A stretch of DNA of 64,000 nt from Pseudomonas laurylsulfativorans (lineage in GTDB: Bacteria; Pseudomonadota; Gammaproteobacteria; Pseudomonadales; Pseudomonadaceae): positions 186,001 to 250,000 of the forward strand of contig NZ_MUJK01000006.1 of NCBI RefSeq assembly GCF_002906155.1, read 5' to 3'. Each line of letters starts with the position of its first letter. Position 1 is the first letter of the stretch. Position numbers and translations under genes: made by a program. This document shows positions 60,980-64,000 of the stretch, piece after piece. A model generated the notes under the pieces. The model was not told the origin of the DNA. It saw only the letters and a list, made by a program, of their open reading frames with translations, and did no database searches.

Positions 60980-63088
60980 ATGACCAAGACTCTCCATCAC
61001 CGTGCTTGCCATTTGTGCGAAGCCATCTGTGGCCTGACCATCGAAACCACCGAAGTCGAAGGCGGTAACGTCCAGATCACGTCGATCAAGGGCGACCCCC
61101 AGGACACGTTCAGTCGTGGGCACATCTGCCCAAAGGCGGTGGCGCTGCAAGACATCCAGAACGATCCGGATCGCCTGCATCAGCCGATGCAGCGGGTGGG
61201 CAATGCATGGCAGCCCATTGAGTGGGAAGCGGCATTCAATCTGGTCGCCGAACGCCTCGCTGCAATTCAGGAGCATCACGGACAAAATGCCGTGGCGGTC
61301 TATCAAGGCAACCCGAGCGTGCACAATTACGGGTTGATGACCCACAGCAATTACTTCCTCGGCCTGCTGAAAACCCGCAACCGTTTTTCCGCGACGTCGG
61401 TTGATCAGTTACCCCATCACCTGACCAGTCATTTGATGTACGGCCATGGTTTGTTGCTGCCAATCCCGGACATTGATCACACCGATTTCATGCTGATCCT
61501 TGGCGGCAACCCGCTGGCTTCGAACGGCAGCATCATGACCGTGCCGGATGTGGAAAAGCGTTTGAAGGCGATACAGGCCCGCGGCGGCAAAGTGGTGGTG
61601 GTCGATCCGCGCCGTAGTGAAACCGCGGCCATTGCCGATCAGCATCTGTTCGTGCGCCCGGGCGGTGATGCAGCGCTGTTGTTCGGACTGCTCAATACCT
61701 TGTTCGCAGAAGGTCTGACCCGCGACAGCCATCTGCCGGTAGACGGTCTGGAGGAGGTGCGTGAGGTTGTAGCGCCATTCACCGCTGAGGCCATGAGTCC
61801 GTTGTGCGCCGTACCGGCCGAGCAGATCCGCCAATTGGCGCGGGACTTCGCCGTGGCACCGAGTGCAGTCTGTTATGGCCGCATGGGCGTCTCGACCCAG
61901 GCCTTCGGTACGTTGTGCCACTGGGTGGTGCAGTTGATCAACCTGGTTACCGGTAACCTTGATCGCGTGGGAGGGGCCTTGTGCACCGAACCGGCGGTGG
62001 ACCTGGTGGCGACGACATCAGGCGGACACTTCAATCTGTGGCAGAGCCGGGTTTCCGGTCGCCCGGAATACGCTGGAGAGCTGCCAGTCTCGGCGCTGGC
62101 CGAAGAGATGCTGACTGAAGGCGAAGGGCAAGTCCGGGCGCTGATTACCGTGGCGGGCAATCCGGTGCTGTCCACGCCCAATGGCCGAAAACTCGAACAG
62201 GCGCTGGACGGGCTGGAGTTCATGGTCAGTATCGACCTGTACATCAATGAAACCACGCGTTACGCCGACCTGATCCTGCCGTCCACCTCAGCGCTGGAAA
62301 ACGACCATTACGACACCACGTTCAACCTGTTCGCGGTGCGCAACGTCACTCGTTTCAATCACGCCATCCTCGCCAAACCCAAGGGCGCGTTGCACGATTG
62401 GGAAATCTTCGTCGGGCTGGCCAAGGCATTTGCCGCCAGGACCGGCAAAGAGTTGAAGCCCACCATCGCCCCGGCGCAAATGATCGATCGCGGCCTGCGC
62501 ATGGGGATGTACGGCGACTCTTCAGAGCACAAGCTGTCGCTGGCGACTTTGTTCGATCATCCCCATGGTGTCGATCTTGGTGCGCTCAAGCCTAACCTGA
62601 CGCCACGCCTGAAAACTGCCAATCAACGCATCCAGGCCGCGCCGGCCGCGATTCTCGCTGACCTGGCGCGCTTTGCAGCCTTGAAGGCACCCGCCGTCGA
62701 CGAGTTGTTGATGATTGGCCGTCGGCATGTGCGCAGCAACAACTCATGGATGCATAACTATCATCGATTGGTGAAGGGCAAGCCGCGTCATCAGATGCTG
62801 ATGCATCCGGACGATCTGGCCATTCGCGGGCTGAGCGACGGGCAGCGCGTACGGGTCAGCTCGCGGGTGGGTGTGATTGAAGTCGAAGTGCTTGGCAGTC
62901 TGGACATGATGAAAGGCGTGGTCAGCCTGCCACATGGCTGGGGCCACGCGCGGCCTGGCGTGCAAATGTCGATTGCCAGCAGTCAGCCAGGCTCCAGCGC
63001 CAATGATCTGACCGACGAATGCCAGATTGACGAGTTGTCGGGAAATGCCGCGCTCAATGGCGTGCCGGTGACCGTGGCAGCTGCTTGA
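60980..63088 (+). CDS. Molybdopterin-dependent oxidoreductase (COG0243 type)
   Basis: 702 residues. An N-terminal 4Fe-4S site has Cys10, 13, 17 and 50 (CHLCEAICG, HICPK), and the rest follows the bis-MGD enzyme fold (LILGGNPLASNGS, VVDPRRSETAAIADQHLFVRPG, LPHGWGHARPGVQM). There is no Tat signal, so it is cytoplasmic. Where formate dehydrogenases and nitrate reductases have Cys or Sec as the Mo ligand, this protein has SVDQLPHH (140-147), so it is neither of those. No partner subunit, chaperone or electron carrier gene is adjacent. The reaction is unknown. Confidence 0.85.
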   Translation: MTKTLHHRACHLCEAICGLTIETTEVEGGNVQITSIKGDPQDTFSRGHICPKAVALQDIQNDPDRLHQPMQRVGNAWQPIEWEAAFNLVAERLAAIQEHHGQNAVAVYQGNPSVHNYGLMTHSNYFLGLLKTRNRFSATSVDQLPHHLTSHLMYGHGLLLPIPDIDHTDFMLILGGNPLASNGSIMTVPDVEKRLKAIQARGGKVVVVDPRRSETAAIADQHLFVRPGGDAALLFGLLNTLFAEGLTRDSHLPVDGLEEVREVVAPFTAEAMSPLCAVPAEQIRQLARDFAVAPSAVCYGRMGVSTQAFGTLCHWVVQLINLVTGNLDRVGGALCTEPAVDLVATTSGGHFNLWQSRVSGRPEYAGELPVSALAEEMLTEGEGQVRALITVAGNPVLSTPNGRKLEQALDGLEFMVSIDLYINETTRYADLILPSTSALENDHYDTTFNLFAVRNVTRFNHAILAKPKGALHDWEIFVGLAKAFAARTGKELKPTIAPAQMIDRGLRMGMYGDSSEHKLSLATLFDHPHGVDLGALKPNLTPRLKTANQRIQAAPAAILADLARFAALKAPAVDELLMIGRRHVRSNNSWMHNYHRLVKGKPRHQMLMHPDDLAIRGLSDGQRVRVSSRVGVIEVEVLGSLDMMKGVVSLPHGWGHARPGVQMSIASSQPGSSANDLTDECQIDELSGNAALNGVPVTVAAA

Positions 63089-63185
63089 ATCAGTCTGACG
63101 GAGAGACCGAGCAGGGCGCTCGGCTTTCCGTTACAATGCGCCACCGTGCCGACCCGTGAGTCGGAAAGTTCAGCCGAGGTGCTCC

Positions 63186-63527
63186 ATGGATATCATCGAA
63201 ACGATTAAAGAGCAGATTGCCAACAACACCATTCTGCTTTACATGAAAGGCTCGCCGAATGCCCCGCAGTGCGGCTTCTCCGCGAAAGCCGCGCAGGCCG
63301 TGATGGCTTGTGGCGAAAAGTTTGCGTACGTGGACATCCTGCAGAACCCGGAAATCCGCGCCAACCTGCCAAAATACGCCAACTGGCCAACCTTCCCGCA
63401 ACTGTGGGTTGCCGGTGAGCTGGTCGGCGGTAGCGACATCATGACTGAAATGTCTGCTGACGGTTCGCTGCAGAGCCTGATCAAGGATGCCGCCGCCAAG
63501 GCCGCTGCTCCAAAGACCGAAGCCTGA
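63186..63527 (+). CDS. grxD: Monothiol glutaredoxin GrxD
   Basis: 113 residues from the ATG at 63186. The CGFS active site (APQCGFSAKAAQ, about residue 30) and the glutathione-binding WPTFPQLWVAGELVGG are intact. Monothiol glutaredoxins of this type bind a 2Fe-2S cluster with glutathione and pass clusters on to acceptors. Its place beside bacterioferritin fits an iron-handling neighbourhood, as in P. aeruginosa PA3531-PA3533 (from memory). Confidence 0.95.
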   Translation: MDIIETIKEQIANNTILLYMKGSPNAPQCGFSAKAAQAVMACGEKFAYVDILQNPEIRANLPKYANWPTFPQLWVAGELVGGSDIMTEMSADGSLQSLIKDAAAKAAAPKTEA

Positions 63528-63536
63528 TTTGCTGTG

Positions 63537-63633
63537 TGTAGGAGCGAGCTCGCGATGGACTAAAAAACGCCGCGGGCTGTCAGGCTTGCCGCGTAATCGT
63601 TAACGACCATCGCGAGCAAGCTCGCTCCTACAG
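63537..63633. repeat. Paired REP palindrome with shortened left arm
   Basis: The left arm TGTAGGAGCGAGCTCGCGAT has lost four bases (TTGC) from the usual core, and the right arm ATCGCGAGCAAGCTCGCTCC is complete. It lies between grxD and the bacterioferritin terminator. Confidence 0.88.
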
Positions 63634-63645
63634 CAGGCATAAAAA

Positions 63646-63675
63646 AGCCCCGCCTCTTTTAAAGAGGGCGGGGCT
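63646..63675 (-). terminator. Terminator of the bacterioferritin gene
   Basis: AGCCCCGCCTCTTT (63646-63659) pairs with AAAGAGGCGGGGCT-like 63661-63675 to give a long GC-rich stem with T/A runs on both sides. It lies 32 bases after the stop on the minus strand and can serve grxD as well. Confidence 0.92.
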
Positions 63676-63706
63676 TTTTATTGCATCGAGATTAATGGCG
63701 TAGAAC

Positions 63707-64000
63707 TTACTCGTCGTCGCCCATTTGCGATTGCAGATAGTTCTCGATACCGATTTTGTCGATCAGGCCCAACTGGGTTTCCAGCCAGTCGATATGTTCT
63801 TCTTCGGACTCGAGGATATCTTCAAGCAGATCACGGCTACCGAAGTCGCCAACTGTTTCGCAATGCGCGATGGCTACTTTCAGATCGGCATGGCCGATTT
63901 TCTCGATACGCAGGTCGCACTCAAGCATTTCCTTGGTGTGCTCGCCGATGTGCAGCTTGCCCAAGTCCTGGACGTTCGGCAGGCCTTCAAGGAACAGAAT
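63707..64000 (-). CDS. bfr: Bacterioferritin, C-terminal part
   Basis: The window ends inside this gene; 97 codons from the C-terminus are present, beginning ILFLEGLPNVQDLGKL and ending GLIDKIGIENYLQSQMGDDE. The fragment has the ferroxidase-helix residues ESEEEHIDWLETQ and the final helix pair of the family. Bacterioferritin stores iron in a 24-subunit haem-containing shell. The N-terminal helix and haem-ligand methionine lie outside the window, so the subtype (BfrA or BfrB) is not decidable. Its stop is TAA at 63707-63709. Confidence 0.93.
   Translation of the reverse strand: MLFLEGLPNVQDLGKLHIGEHTKEMLECDLRIEKIGHADLKVAIAHCETVGDFGSRDLLEDILESEEEHIDWLETQLGLIDKIGIENYLQSQMGDDE

Overview
The window is a stretch of a Pseudomonas chromosome, most likely from the P. 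fluorescens group. The evidence is gene content and order that follow what I recall of P. aeruginosa PA3858-PA3865, PA3723-PA3749 and PA3531-PA3538, high-GC codon use, and at least 13 paired REP palindromes of the two types common in fluorescent pseudomonads. I see no rRNA, tRNA, CRISPR array, prophage or insertion sequence.

Layout. 1-3.3 kb: end of a basic-amino-acid binding protein gene and a dauB-dauA-dauR operon for D-to-L arginine conversion. 3.4-5.6 kb: RNA helicase RhlB and a carboxylesterase. 6.1-10.3 kb: the complete aapJQMP general L-amino-acid ABC importer. 10.5-12.5 kb: an FCD-type GntR regulator overlapping a CynX/NimT-type exporter. 12.5-19.0 kb: a chaperone-usher cluster whose only visible subunits are two DUF1120 proteins, with the vestige of a third and a divergent FimZ/BvgA-like response regulator. 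19-28.3 kb: small enzymes, YejK, an HU protein, a DUF3757 protein in an AT-rich insert bounded by a copy of the HU 3' end, RlmF and ValS. 28.4-32.3 kb: an MHS-type transporter, a CorC/HlyC-type protein and a CcsA-like protein. 32.4-36.1 kb: ffh, then rpsP-rimM-trmD-rplS. 36.2-43.0 kb: a Na+/H+ antiporter, xerD, dsbC, hom and thrC. 43.1-47.9 kb: an accessory patch with a kinase-less BvgS/EvgS-like sensor, a DUF3509 protein, a candidate small RNA, a second solute-binding-like protein, a CoA-transferase and YaeQ. 48-51.1 kb: RecJ and an Old Yellow Enzyme homologue. 51.1-56.3 kb: glycerol regulon glpF-glpK-glpR-glpD. 56.6-64 kb: YbaK, PhzF-like, an orphan ABC ATPase translationally coupled to argF, a small unknown protein behind a C9 tract, an orphan molybdopterin oxidoreductase, GrxD and bacterioferritin (cut by the window end).

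Two themes link the genes. Amino-acid handling recurs: D-arginine use (dau), amino-acid uptake (aap), threonine synthesis (hom, thrC) and arginine synthesis (argF with a candidate ArgR box). The other theme is signs of local gene gain and loss: the HU-end duplication around the DUF3757 gene, the DUF1120 vestige, and the sensor that stops where its kinase should begin. These are the observations most worth following up. All functional calls come from reading sequence and recalling families; no searches were run.
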